Shown here in pieces: positions 11,211 through 23,039 of a stretch of 64,000 nt of DNA (positions are counted from its first letter, which is position 1; the number at the start of each line of letters is the position of its first letter). This DNA comes from Odontocerum albicorne (Eukaryota; Arthropoda; Insecta; Trichoptera; Odontoceridae), in NCBI GenBank assembly GCA_949825065.1, contig OX463856.1:19092632-19156631 (forward strand). The letters run 5' to 3'. Made by a program: the position numbers and the translations under genes. The notes beneath the pieces are model-generated. The model did not search any database. It saw only the letters and a program-made list of their open reading frames with translations, and was not told the origin of the DNA.

Positions 11211-11345
11211 GGCGTTGAGGTGGTTTGGATATGTTGAATGGATGGATTGGAACAAAAGATTGACCAAACAAATTGATAATGCAAGCATAAGTGGGAGTCG
11301 TGGTAGAGGACTACCGAGAAAGGAATGGTTGGACCAGATGAATGA
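11211..11345 (+). mobile_element. LINE-A fragment, 3' part of the split copy
   Basis: The read-through 'LRWFGYVEWMDW', 'RLTKQIDNASISGSRGRG' and 'PRKEWLDQMNEI' is the C-terminal block of LINE-A, equivalent to 22330-22450 and 45650-45770. The gap and microsatellite replace about 300 bp of the element. Confidence 0.85.
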
Positions 11346-11469
11346 AATTGTTTTTATTATACGAGTGTATGGTTGTAATATACGAGTATACCTATATACG
11401 TCCTGTTTCTAAGCATGTTTAAAATCATTTACTAGTAAATTCATAAATAAGTTTAATCAATGATATATG

Positions 11470-12200
11470 TGGAATTTTGATCGATGAACTTCTTCCAGCT
11501 TTTTGGTGTTTTGTCCGAAGTTCAAATTTGGTAATTTATACCATTAAGAGAGTTCTATTAATATCGAAACAAATGATATTCCGAAGGTGCAAGATCCGGA
11601 CTATAGGATGGATGCACTTAAACATCCCAGCCAAGTTGCAACAATTAATGTCAAGTGACCATAGAAACGTGCGATTCGAAGTAGACACGCTGAAACACAA
11701 CGTCTTTTCTATTGGCCAATCATGATCTCTTGTCGATTGATTGCTTCAATTTGGGCGATTGTCAACAGTAGTTAACTGGAATCAATCATTTGGTTTGGTG
11801 GCAAAAGCTCACAGCAGGTCTTCTTTGGGTGCATTATAACTTTTCCAATCATCTGTGCTGGCTCACTTCACTATGAATATACTTTTTAATAACCAAATAG
11901 CCAGTCGCGAGCAGAAAATCGGCCAACTATTTTTTTCATTAATTTGTTGTAGCACCCTAGTATCAAGCTTGTTGACCATCCCAACCTTGCGTAAATTTCG
12001 GGAAACAGTAGAGGCAGTATTGTTTAATACCTGGCCAATTTCACGTATCATTAACATTTGGGGTGATAAGCCGTACAGTACGAGATGCATCTTTGACATC
12101 AACATTTCCCTCTCTAAATCTCCAAAACCACTATATGTATCGGCTCCGTAAAAGCATTTTTCCCACAAGTATGCGACGTATTTTTGCATTTTCGCAAGTA
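11470..12200 (-). mobile_element. Mariner-like transposase, degenerate
   Basis: Minus-strand read-through in several frames. In order: 'STVSRNLRKVGMVNKLDTRV' and 'QINEKN' (helix-turn-helix to linker, about 12030-11925); 'SEPAQMIGKVIMHPKKT' (about 11870-11800); a stretch where the family's H-D-N-A-R-P-H is expected but is destroyed; and 'YSPDLAPSEYHLFRY' (about 11620-11570). Mariner transposases use a D,D(34)D triad whose third Asp is the D of PSD; here it reads PSE. Several frameshifts and stops are present. It looks nearest the mellifera-like subfamily. No terminal inverted repeats were identified. Inactive. Confidence 0.85.
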
Positions 12201-12269
12201 GAAAAGCATAATACGACGAACATGTTTTTTTTTATTTTTTGACATGTTTAAAATTAAAAAAAAAAACAC

Positions 12270-12415
12270 TAGGGTTCACCGATCACAACAAAATTATTTA
12301 AATTATTGTAATGTCACCTTTCAAATGACATAATATTTGTGTACATGAAGTTAGTACCGGGTCAAAAAAGCGATGCACCAAGCGGAGAAAACGGGAAGAA
12401 TATATAAACAAGAAA
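12270..12415 (+). repeat. Repeat E, copy 1
   Basis: Matches 20735-20900: 'caccgatcacaacaaaatt', 'aaatgacataatatttgtgt', 'acatgaagttagtaccgggt', 'gcggagaaaacgggaagaat'. Unclassified dispersed repeat without a clear coding frame. Confidence 0.7.
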
Positions 12416-12442
12416 AACAATAACTTTAAACATGGTATTGTA

Positions 12443-12489
12443 AATTAGGCGCTTTGTGTCTTAGGGGCTTAGACACAAAGCGCCTAATT
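12443..12489. repeat. Perfect 19-bp hairpin, 9-nt loop
   Basis: The arm 'aattaggcgctttgtgtct' (12443-12461) and its exact complement (12471-12489) flank the loop 'taggggctt'. There is no T-run terminator context and the origin is unknown. Confidence 0.9.
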
Positions 12490-13703
12490 GGCGCTCAGGG
12501 TCTTACAAACTAGGCAATTTCCCGTCTCTTGTTAGACTTTTTTTTCAATTCTACCTTTTTACAAATATAAAATAGCCGCTGTGCAAAACTGGGTTTTCTA
12601 TATTTGACATTTTGGCCCATAGATTGATAATTTTTTTTATCCTATTTGAAGTAAGATTACTATTTGATTTAATTTCATTTTAGAAAATAGGAGGATATGC
12701 GGATATTCCATGCGAAAATAGGAGGGTATGCCATCATTTGAAAATAGGAGGATATGCATGATACGGCGTATGAATACGGTACAAGTGAAAAATAAAGGCG
12801 AATGATAGAATGAAAATCTGTTTCATTTGCCTTCCTCAATGGAGACACGACGCGAAGAAAGTTATATGTGATCAAGAGGTTGTTACAAATGACTTACAAT
12901 ACGAACTTATACGATTATGCCTGAAAATTACGGAGAGCTTGAGACACAGATAGAAGAAAAAAATTAAGAAATTAGAGCTCGGAAATAAGTGACACATATG
13001 GGAGCAGAAGAGCATGTGTGGCGAACTGTGGATAAAGCAAATCTGTATATATAGATAGAGATGTGTAAAGATCTGTATGTACGCCTACGTACTCGTATGT
13101 GTATGAGGGTTTATTTTAATACTATCCTGAAAACAGACAGAATAAGTTTCATGCAACACACCATGAGAAGGATGTTACAAACATTATTAGAAATGATTCA
13201 AGGACTTAAGCTGTGGGTACCATTATGAGAGTGACCCTTTTAGCGTCGCCGATTTGTGGCCCCATTTACGATCCCTTGCGAACACCCACCTGCCGCGTAC
13301 CTCAGGGCAAAACCTTGAGGGAGACGGGATGTAAATTGCGACTTTCTCGGAACATTTTCGCTGTAAAGGGATAAAAGGGGAAAAATATTTTTCGCGGAAA
13401 GAAAATGGTTTTTAGTTTCGAAATTAAGTGGTCCAATAAAAAATATTGAAAGTTTCAAAATTAGCTGCTTTTGTAAAAGAAATATTTTTCGAGGTTTTCG
13501 TTTCAAGAGAGATTTACTGAATTTTATTTCATACATGACGGATGCTTTAAATTTCTCTATTGACATTCAAAAATGTAAATAATAAGGAATAAATATAGAA
13601 TAAGACTATTTCAAATATTAGAATTTCAAAAGATTTTTTTAGTTAATATTATTACTAATAAAGAAGTTATTTTTCATATACCTATAATTTTCCATTAAAA
13701 TTA
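12490..13703. other. Unassigned, with a short interspersed repeat
   Basis: 'gaaaataggaggatatgc' appears at 12683-12700, 12714-12731 (one change) and 12740-12757. About 13225-13380 is GC-richer and open on the minus strand, but it does not resemble SCAPER or a known transposon. Confidence 0.4.
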
Positions 13704-14035
13704 TACATACTATCACACCGTCTCTGTTTTGGTAGGCAGAAAGGACAGAGCGAGAAATCTTCTTCACATACCAACATTTCATATAGTTCCATCAATATTT
13801 TTATTCTTTTCCTTTCCTTTAAAAATTTCATTCATTTGGTCTAGCCATACTTTTCGATCGTTCTCTACCACGAGTCCCACACTTATATTGTTTTGTTTAG
13901 TCAGTGTTTCTTTACATATCTATTCAACATATCCAAACCACTACAACACGCTCATTTTCACCTTCTTTAACACATCAGTTTTCATCTCACGTTCATCCGT
14001 AATAGTTGCATATCTTATTCCTTCACTTTTCATTT
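13704..14035 (-). mobile_element. LINE-A 3' fragment
   Basis: On the plus strand it starts 'catactatcacaccgtctct' and 'ggtaggcagaaaggacagag' (family 3' end reversed) and runs to 'atatccaaaccactacaaca' and 'cacatcagttttcatctcac'. It abuts SINE-B at 14040, so the SINE probably landed in or beside it. Confidence 0.85.
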
Positions 14036-14039
14036 TCTT

Positions 14040-14350
14040 GCAAGGTGCACGGCCGCGCGGTAACGCACTGGATTTTCATGCGAAAGATCTTCGGTTCGCA
14101 CCCCGCGCTATGCTACTTTCTCGAACGACACAGGTAATTTTTTCCCCTCTAGTATTCGGGGGTATAATGATACCTATGACTTCGGTCATATCTACTTTTC
14201 CAAATAAAAAAAGCAAAAAAACATGCCGGTGAGTTTGGTGGTGCGCAACGGCTCACTTAAAAAACGGCACAGATTCGCTTTCCAACTGAATTGACGTTGA
14301 AACGGCGAAGGGATCTACGAGGTCCCACAACGACGACGTCACATATTTTT
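14040..14350 (+). mobile_element. SINE-B copy, long form
   Basis: The tRNA-like head is 'gcacggccgcgcggtaacgc' then 'actggattttcatgcgaaag' and B-box-like 'ggttcgcacccc'. The middle is 'tattcgggggtataatgata'. The distal body is 'catgccggtgagtttggtgg', 'tccaactgaattgacgttga' and 'caacgacgacgtcac'. The whole 310 bp aligns with the reverse of 43240-43618; head and middle also align with 60435-60605. Confidence 0.85.
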
Positions 14351-15859
14351 CTCAGTGCAAGCATTTCAACAACATTAACTCGGCTCCTTTCATTAATTTT
14401 CCAAGTTCACGTTTCACTTTCATACATTGATGTTGGAACTAATACTCTGTTATGTGTAAAGATTAAAATGATTTAACGTAAAAAAGAGCAACTAACTTTA
14501 TGCATCGATATTTGAAAGCACTTCTACTTTGATACGCACATCGAGAAGAAATATCATATTATTGTGCGTGATGAAATAAATATAATATCAACGTTCATAT
14601 TATTTGGGAAATTTGTTTATTTAATTTACGACACAACAGTCTTTTATCATATATACAAATGAACATATGATAAGTTATACAACTTTGTCTTAAATTAACA
14701 TAGATATACAAAAAGCAGTAGAAATAATAAATTACAAAGTCATTGTTTAAAATGATTTAATATTAATATTTATATTTAAGTTCAATATATGTATGTATAT
14801 CACAAAATATTACCAAATTTTACCAAGTAGACTTACGTAATTGCTGAAGACTGGATCTAAGTTATTTACCAGCAGTGGTAAAGAACTTAGATTTGTTTTA
14901 AGTGGAACAACACCTACATAGAACAAGAAGAATTGTATTTTTCGAGAATTTTATGGATAGATCTTAAGATATACTATATCATAGAAAACACATGCGCTCA
15001 CGTAATGTAATTGGTAACATTTGAAATTTTGTAACATTTTAAATCTGTCAATAAAAGTGAGTTGAGAAGAGTCTGATATAAACTATCAATTTATTAATAT
15101 AATATATTATAATTATATTTGAATATACGGAATATCCTGTAAAAAGAGAAACCTTATAACAATGTCGTCAAACATAAAAATCCACGTAATACCACCTGTT
15201 TCCATTCTCCTACAATGTCCTTAAAGGAAGATACTCGTAATTAACTCTTAACGACACAAAAAGGAATTAGTCCCGGCTATATCGGAAGCATCAGGTGTTG
15301 TAAGGGACAAATTGTTGTTTAGTAGGCACTATCGCGAGCAGCCCACACTGTAACAGCGGGGAAGCATCAATTATTCAGCGGAATCACCCTGCTGGGCCCA
15401 GCTCCGGAGCAACAGAGCACCATGTCTGACGGCCAATGTCTTCCGCTAATGGTTTAATGGCGCTTGCAAATTGAATCTCGTCCACTTGGAATATGGTACA
15501 ATTCGTTTTTTAAAGGAGAGACGGTAAAGTTTTTGCTTACTCTATTTGGAAGTTTTTTTATAGGTCATTTTCCGGAACAATTATTTTCAAATGTCTAAGG
15601 ATTAAATTCATTACTATCGTGAGATATTTATATTCTGTAGCTATTGAGAATAAAGCAGAGTCTTCTAAGAGAGGGACAGAAAAGATTATCAATTCGTTCC
15701 AGAGTCACAGGCGAGTCCATAAGACCATTCAAGATTTTATGAAGTACTACAAGGTTGATTTCTATGAGATGGCGCCACAATTTATAAAATGGCATTATAT
15801 TAAGTCATATTTTCTATACAAAAGTGAATAGAATGTCCATAACACTTAACGAGTATAAT
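14351..15859. other. Unassigned, with a GC-rich island
   Basis: AT-rich and featureless except 15290-15490, which is GC-rich and mixed in composition, with no open frame of note and no second copy in the window. Within the last SCAPER intron or 3' flank, it is a candidate conserved non-coding element. Confidence 0.35.
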
Positions 15860-16130
15860 ACTAAGTGAGGTGACAGGGTACTTGACGTTGGTGCCGCCGG
15901 AGATCACTTTGTAAAACAATTTGTGATAGGCATATCCTTTTGTATGTAGGGCAAGGTGCTATAATACTTGCAGCTTGTCTGCGTCTTTTTTCTCCATTAG
16001 GTATTTTACAACTAGCAACAGTTCTACGCCGTTTGGCATTATCTTCTGCGATTTGCTCCCAGTTGTGCTGAGCATGAATGTTCTTAAGCTTCTCATCCAG
16101 TACATCATTATATACATCACCGTTCATTCT
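15860..16130 (-). mobile_element. LINE-H 3' end (tentative)
   Basis: A minus-strand frame with 'MNGDVYNDVLDEKLKNIHAQ', 'NWEQIAEDNAKRRRTV' resembles the extreme C-terminus of insect non-LTR retrotransposon proteins. Bases 15868-15975 recur at 33640-33760 ('gataggcatatcc', 'gcaag', 'gcttgc'), which shows they are repetitive. It is not the SCAPER terminal exon, as it has no resemblance to that end. Confidence 0.5.
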
Positions 16131-16274
16131 TCAACCTTCCGTCATCTCATCAAAGAGGATATTTAAAAAAAGCATTAAACTACTGTCCACCTAACGTTGA
16201 GATTACCCATGTACATAGTTTAGTAATGCCATGCCATCAAGTGTTGAAACAATTTTCACAAAAAAGGGGCATAC

Positions 16275-16445
16275 CTGTTGCGAGAGCTCCTGCCGCAGCA
16301 GTCGTTGTGCCGATGGACAACCAGCGCTACATACGATAAGGGTGGGCAGCAGTAGACGCGCGTGCCCGGCGCCACTGAAGTAACGGAACGGTAGCGTGCT
16401 TAGCTGTTGCACCACGCAGGGCGGGGTACCGGCCGTCAGCAGGTT
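16275..16445 (-). CDS. SCAPER: SCAPER-like coding exon (most 3' found)
   Basis: A 171-bp exon of 57 codons, phase 0 at both ends. It is bounded on the minus strand by acceptor 'ttgttccag' and donor 'cag|gtatgc'. It encodes 'NLLTAGTPPCVVQQLSTLPF', then 'RYFSGAGHARLLLPTLIVCS', then 'RLLRQELSQQ'. This parallels the SCAPER C-terminal stretch in which a 'TVLQKLCQLPFQYF' block is followed by 'VLFPSLIAAC' and 'EQEMS' (human sequence recalled from memory). SCAPER is an ER-associated protein that binds cyclin A/CDK2. It is also reported to act with TTC5 in ribosome-linked decay of tubulin mRNA. The open frame runs past the donor to an intronic stop, so a terminal exon of some tens of codons should follow; I could not find it in 1-16274. 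GC content is far above the flanks. Confidence 0.88.
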
Positions 16446-16639
16446 CTGGAACAACAGTAAGACATGACATGAAATAGGCTTCCACAGATTTTGCTGTCTT
16501 GTGGCGTTTAATGATCTGTCTCTTAGTGTTATGATATAGGTGGCGTGTGCAACTTTAGAAGCAGTTCAACACAATTTTTTTTGAGAGGTCTTATCAAAAT
16601 TTATGATGTTATCACTTGAACTAAACTAAACGTAAACCC

Positions 16640-16935
16640 GAGTTACTATCACATATCGGAAGACCGACGAAGATTTCTTTGTATATCGTCCTCCCTATGG
16701 TAAGTATTCTGCAGTTTTCTTACCAAATATGTTTTTTCTGAACATATGTAGATGTGGGGAAGTACCTTATCTAATGGTCGCAGTCACTACCTTCCTATCC
16801 TTACACTCAACGTTTATATATTTATTTTGTAATATTTTTGATCTGTCAATAATAGTGGGTTAGAACCCCGAGTTAGAGCGCCCAGACATCGAGAGATCTC
16901 GCGATGTTTCAACTGAAGATCCTTCCACACAATAT
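16640..16935 (+). mobile_element. SINE-D copy, near full length
   Basis: 'cggaagaccgacgaagattt', 'gatgtggggaagtaccttat', 'atggtcgcagtcactacctt', 'aatagtgggttagaaccccg' and 'agttagagcgcc' align with 5035-5312 and with the reverse of 60650-60915. Antisense to the host gene. Confidence 0.75.
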
Positions 16936-17934
16936 TCAGCTTTCCTTTTGTATCATGATTGCGGAGATGATATGCGCAAACTTGGATTTTACAGGGTTGG
17001 GTTTCAGCTGATATTTCTTGTCATCCAAAGCTTCTCTGAGTTTGATTTTGACTTCCTCGAGACTCTTGTGATTTTAGGAGTATACATGACTCGCAATACA
17101 TAACATAACTAGTTCCAACACTGGGACTACATGCTCTGGGCAGGGCATGATTGTTGCGAATGATAGAGCGATCTAGTTTGGCTCCTACTAGAAACACGTG
17201 GCTCACATGATTCGGACACGAGAATGAATATATGATTTCCAGATATGCAAAGTCGTTCAACCGAGACGTTCTAGTTCCAGTGACATTTTTAATTAACTTG
17301 TTTGTAATCCATCAAATTCTGATCAGTATTTTCTCCTCGTTTGTGAAGATAGTATCAACAGAACGCTACCGTTTGTCCAACAGCATTGGGTCGTTCAAAA
17401 ATCAACCGAAACACAATAAACTTCAGAGGAAAAACTACCTTAGGGTAATTTATATAAGGTACATTTTTCCTTCTTCATTTTTCTGCGCCCAAGGTTTCCG
17501 CTAGTTACTTGGCCCAGTTGATTTGTTGATTCTGAACCGGACAGGTGTTTACTTTTAATCGTATTAAGAAGGAATAAAGTTCAATATTTTCCCATAGATA
17601 TTTTCTAATCGTTCGTTCGCTGGCGCCAGTGACATAAACAAATAATGTTTGTAAACCGTCTGACATTTTGTTTGTAAAATAAATAATTTGCAATTTGTAT
17701 AACGATAATTTATCCATTCAAGTTAGAACACGATGCAGCAAGTTCGATAAAATAATGTAACCAGTTTCAATTATTTAACACCCGGCAGTATTTTACGAAT
17801 ATTTAGTTAAAAAAAACTTAAATTCCATAGTTAAGTCAATAAGTCTTAATCAAACTTAAAAACGGAATAATACCATAAAGAAACTATTAGTCACATTATT
17901 ATCGAATTGGGTCAAGAGGATTATAAGTACTAAC
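16936..17934. other. Unassigned intronic sequence
   Basis: Includes a GC-richer stretch at 17000-17260 with an open minus-strand frame ('PNHVSHVFLVGAKLDRSIIR') that I cannot assign. It may be a decayed retroelement or pseudogene. Confidence 0.35.
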
Positions 17935-18402
17935 ATTTAATGTACAGAAGTGAAACGTGGAAGTGGAAAAGACTGAAAAGAGCCGAAAAAAGACTGTAGA
18001 AATGTGCGCACTGAAAAGGATACATGGGATGCAATATTTGAAATAAAACGAAATAAAGTGGCTAGGGATGAATGTGAACTTAAGGCGGATGTATTGAATA
18101 AGAATAAGTAGAGCCTCTGGGATAGTTTGGACATGAAGAACGAATGAATGAAGAAAGAGTAACAAAACAAATATACAGTGCAAATGTGAATGGCATATTA
18201 GAGAAAGATCAAGGAAAATATGGTCGGAGCAAGTGAATGATTTTTTTTAAAGAAAAAAATGTAAAAAGTCAGAGATATTGTACGAGCTGTATGAGAAGGT
18301 GTATGTATGGATATTAAGGAGGCGACATATCTGTGTCGCGATAGAAAAGTCTGACACCATATCTTATTTTCCTACCCCGACAGGCAACGGCGTGATTGTA
18401 GA
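17935..18402 (+). mobile_element. LINE-A 3' fragment
   Basis: Family landmarks: 'aagactgaaaagagccgaa', 'atgtgcgcactgaaaaggat', 'gatgaatgtgaacttaaggc', 'tggtcggagcaagtgaatga' and the 3' end 'cctaccccgacaggcaacgg'. Many stops and frameshifts; 5'-truncated. Confidence 0.85.
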
Positions 18403-20349
18403 TAAGACATACTATAAGATAATAACGAAATATTACCATATAAAGCATTCAATTATACAAAAAAAAAAAAAAACATCGCAAATTAATTAATTAATATAAC
18501 GTATTTAAGAGTACATATAACATAAATAAATTTTCTGTTAATTTTTTTAAAATATTTTTCTCATGATGACTACCTTGAGAAATTATGTAAAAAGGGACCA
18601 AACAACAAAACACTTTAAAAACCATACTCGTAGATCAATCATGAGCGCACGGGTATGTGCAAAAATATCGAGCCAATAAATGACTATTTCCGTACAGCTC
18701 AAATGGCGATGTGATGTTTCCTCAATTATCTCAGAACAAGTAAAATCGTGGTATTTTTGATCCTGTTTTACTGAATTAAAACAATAAATCATTAAAATTA
18801 TATTTAACCTGATTTCGTCGCAATTTTTTCGACATTAGCGTAAAATAACTACTGGTTTCAATATAAAAAGGAGAAAAAATGGGTGGAAACCAATATTCTA
18901 CCATATTTTATCTATATATGTTGGATCAATGTTGTTTTACAGGTGTTATATTACTTTTTTTTGTGATACATTTGTTATATTTGGTGCTTCTTTTGTAAAA
19001 TGGCGGCTTGTGTTGCACTGCATCATTCCGCATACTGACTGGAATAAAATTATTACAAACCTATGTTAATGAAATTTTCAAAGAAGGAAAAGTAAGTAAG
19101 ACAAACAGAACGAGCTGTATCATATAAGAAGATATATGCATGTAGAGGAGGGGAAAAATGGATGTCATTATAATATAATTTGACGCTCCAGTATCTCTAC
19201 CTACTTTAACAGGACAGTGGTAAGATGGTATTTATGTATGTTATTATAACTTAGTCACTCCGTAAATAAAAATATGAATAAAAACTGAGGTTTTTTTATA
19301 ACCCAAGACCTTACGAAAGAAAGGCAAGGTTTCACCACAAGATTCGAAGGAGGTCGAAAATGAATGTATAGCATATTAGCATACGTTGACATTACGCATG
19401 CACTACTCTGAATTAAAAAGATAACAAATTAAATTAGTAAAGGTTTAAATCAGTAAATAGAACATAACATTTCTCTACTAAGAAATAGTAAAGGTTAATC
19501 GAGTCAGGCAATGAAAATAAGATAGGCTACCGGTTTTGGTCATGGCAAGACATCTTAATATTATAAGAAAACTTATCTAAATCAGAGATCGTCAACCCAC
19601 AGAAAACGGTATCTTCAACGGAAATATTATACTTTGTTTCGGAACACAGACGGACTCTTCGATCGGGCGATAAAATACTCCTTTGCATACAAACACACCA
19701 TACTATATTTTACAAATATTATGTAGAACGAATTTCCTCGAGTTAACAGATGTGCACTATATTTACGTTTCAGAAGGAATAAAAAAAATGTTTATTTTCC
19801 TGTTTCCTTTAATTTTCCTTGAACGCATTCCTATATTCTACTTCTACCGTTAATATTAAAGGATTGGTAATTTGTTTGTTTATTTTTACGTAAATTTGAA
19901 TGAATATTTTTTGTAAAGTTGGTTATGGATTAAAAACATATTTTGCCCAAAGGTAATATGCCTATTTAGCTCCCATGACATACAATGGGGTGCCGAATTC
20001 AATAAAGGCAAACAATTTAGGCAGTCGATCAGAGCGTGGTTGTTATTGCGACAAGAGTTTGAGTATTTGGGCTTGCAAGAGGAATGACTTGTGGAAAAGG
20101 TTTGTGTGAGCTCTTGAGTGTAGTGTCATTTGTTGTTTTATATTTTTGTATATATATTTTTTTATGATTATATGCGGTATATTGTGGGATGAATGTTTTG
20201 ATCTGCCTGGAGTTATGAAGTGTGAGGAGTTTGACTTCGCGTGATGTATACATATGTAATTGAGTGTCACTGTTTGTCAGGTTGATGAGAATGTGCAACG
20301 GGGTTTTTTATAATCAAAAATCGGAAAGACGTATCGATTTATTTTTTCA
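18403..20349. other. Unassigned AT-rich intronic sequence
   Basis: A poly(A) run lies at about 18459-18474. No gene or repeat family recognised in the rest. Confidence 0.35.
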
Positions 20350-20535
20350 TGCTAACATATATGTCTTCAGTGAGATACAGGCAAAAGCCTAGTTTACTGG
20401 GGAAACGACAAATGAAAGGCGACAAACCCAGATCCGTTAAAATTGTATGTCCAAATTGAATTAGGTACCTGTTGTTTTTTCGCAAATTATGTATATTTCT
20501 TGTCATGTGTAAAATAAATAAAAATGAACCCAAGA
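20350..20535 (-). repeat. Repeat F, copy 1 (inverted relative to copy 2)
   Basis: The reverse complement of 34885-35065 with moderate divergence. Shared words include 'gagatacaggcaaaagccta', 'cgacaaatgaaaggc' and 'tatatttcttgtcatgtgta'. On the minus strand both copies read 'RNIHNLRK' and later 'KLGFCLYLTE'. Confidence 0.8.
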
Positions 20536-20734
20536 TAGTTGAACAAAGCTTGCCAGATGTACCTGTATAAACCATGTACACAAAATAATGAAAATAAATC
20601 AATAAACCACACTTTGTACGTTGAATCATCTACATCAGCATAATTTTTTCACTACTTGACAATGCGTTTTTGTCTTTTCGGAAGTAAAACATTTCTTACT
20701 TTTTTCTGTTTAAATTTCACAAAGATCGCTAGTG

Positions 20735-20900
20735 CTCGCCGACCACAATAACATTTCGTTAAACTGGCAACTATGGTATTTTGTTAAAAAAAACGTTTGA
20801 AATGACCAATATTATCTGTGTGCATGAAGTTGGTAACGGGTCGAAAGGTGATGATACGCCACAAAGCGGAGAAAATGGGACGAATATATCTTTGAACCTA
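20735..20900 (+). repeat. Repeat E, copy 2
   Basis: Matches 12270-12415: 'gccgaccacaataacatttc', 'tgaaatgaccaatattatct', 'gcatgaagttggtaacgggt', 'gcggagaaaatgggacgaat'. Confidence 0.7.
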
Positions 20901-21834
20901 TTATATTATTACGACATAATAATGACGCAGGATAATCAATTTAATAAGGTTGGTTATTATGAACCTTGAGGTAATTTTTAAGTAACGCTGTATGTGGTTA
21001 GTGGCCGAAATATGTTTGAAAGTTGTAAACTCCTGTTTAAGGTGGATAAGCATCTACGGTCGCGAGAACCACTGCGATCAAAATGTCGTAACGTTCACAT
21101 GAAATGCGTCTCATGACGGACCTGGTACATAACTGTCAGATTGCGGATTGACACAGCTGATGTAACGGCGATAGCAAGTGATGGAGCAGATATTGGGAGA
21201 GATTAAGAAGAACTTGCAAAGGCCGAGTTACGTTCTGAGAAGGAGAGAATGTAACGGTCCTTGCTATTATGATAATTAGAGGTAATTTAATCAAAATATT
21301 AAGACAAATCATAGGCAATAGATGCAAATAGCTTAAAACATATGTAGACCACCTTCTGTTCAGTTGGTATGTGAGGGATATTTTTTACAAATGAACAAAG
21401 ATTGTGAGAGTAGCGGAAATGTGGAATGAAACTGGAGTTTTAGCAAATACCGTTTTTTAATCTAGCCAAACGAATAACGCTAAAAAATCCTTCTAGCATT
21501 GGCCGTAAGAATCAGGTGTGTGTGAAAAGAAAAGATATTCTCCGTTTTATGGTACCATTTAGGTACTTAATCATTTCTCTCAAACAAATCGCCTCATTCT
21601 ATTGGGAAAAAAATCAAAAGACCCTCTCCAATGGGTAGTATTTCTAACGAAATCTATCTAATAACAAAATGACATGTTTCGGTAGAATTATTGTTCCTGT
21701 TTTATATTTATGGTACAAGTTTGTTTTATTTAACTTATTTAATGTTTATTATATGACTTCTATTTTTTTACTTAAAAAGTAACCTTTTAACTTTCAAGTT
21801 TTCTGACGTTTCCCTTTTAAATTTGTATAAGTAA
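20901..21834. other. Unassigned intronic sequence
   Basis: GC-richer at 21040-21240 without a recognisable frame. Nothing assigned. Confidence 0.35.
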
Positions 21835-22610
21835 AATAGTGATAGCGACGAGTGAGGATAAATTTCAGAGTCTGATAAACAAAATGTATGACAGACGTAA
21901 AGAGAAAGATCTGAGAATGAATATTGCGAAATCAAAAGTCACGGTGATAGAAAATGAAAAATAAATGTGATATATGGGTGACTTATGAAAGATTAGAACA
22001 AATTGAACAATTCTGTTATTTAGGTAGTATTTTCTCAGATGATGGAAGAGTTACAAGGGACACTGAACGGAGTATAGCGATAGAAAACAAAGTCGATAAA
22101 ACATATAAATTCGAACCGGGTAGCATAAAAATCTGTCCACAGCAGTATTTTAGTACTAACTTTGATATATGGGAGTTAAACATGGACGTGGTACAAGACG
22201 GATGAGCCGAATGAATGATGTAGTAATGCGTACATTAATATGGGTGACAATTTACGACAGAATACAGAATGAAGTGATTAGAGATAAGTGTGAACTTAAG
22301 GCGAATGTGTTGAGCAAACGAAGAAGCACTCTGAGGTGGTTTGAGCACGTGGAACGAATAAATGAAGAAATACTAACAAAACATAAAATGTAAAATGTAA
22401 ATGTGAGTGAAAGGCGTGGTAGATGAATACCAAGGAAATTATGGTTGGATAAAATATATGATATTTTAAAAGGAGGAAACGTAAGAGCTGTATAATAAAG
22501 TGTATGGATGTAGAAGAGGCGAAATATGTGTGTCGCGATATGAAAGTCTGGCGCTCTTTCTTTTTTGCCTGCCTTGATAGGGAGACGGCGTGATGTGATT
22601 TATTTATGTA
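21835..22610 (+). mobile_element. LINE-A, RT C-terminus to 3' end
   Basis: One of the longer copies. In order: 'DKFQSLINKMYDRRKEKDLR' (after the RT palm), 'KCDIWVTYERLEQIEQFCYL', 'GSIFSDDGRVTRD', then a shifted frame with 'TIYDRIQNEVIRDKCELKAN', 'LRWFEHVERINEE', and a 3' end 'gggagacggcgtgatg' with a TATG-like tail. Short simple 3' tails and this C-terminal architecture are typical of RTE-like elements. At least two frameshifts; inactive. Antisense to the host gene. Confidence 0.88.
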
Positions 22611-23039
22611 TGTAAGTTATTCCTATTAAGTTATATGATAATGCTACTGTATTTTTTTTTCAGTTTGAAAAAAATAAAGTAAGGTCTAAATAATAAAAAT
22701 CTGAGATTTGTTATAAGAGTCTCGGGGGTATTTAATGGTGGCGCTGTTATAAAATCTCTTTCATTTCACCGATTCGTAGTAGATTAGAGTGCGGCTCACC
22801 CATATGGAACCCGAGAGTAATCCACAATTCTCTGATACTTGAGAGAGTTCAACAAGGAATTCTGCGACACCGTTATTCAAAGAGTGTGGATTTTACCAAC
22901 CTTTCAATCTCACATTTTAGTTTGGATTTCACTCCTCAAGCATAAGAAGAGATCTACGAAGCTGTTTACGTACAACATAATATGTGCAAATTGCTAACAG
23001 AAAAAATAGCATACCCTTTGTTGATTCACATTTTTTTGT
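22611..23039. other. Unassigned intronic sequence
   Basis: No feature recognised. Confidence 0.35.

Noticed and set aside
13240..13566. Minus-strand frame in a GC-richer patch as a host exon
   Set aside because: No recognised protein and no convincing splice boundaries. It does not match the missing SCAPER C-terminus.
15861..16127. Possible terminal SCAPER exon just downstream of the 16275 donor
   Set aside because: The protein does not resemble the SCAPER end, and the adjoining sequence recurs at 33640, so it is repetitive.
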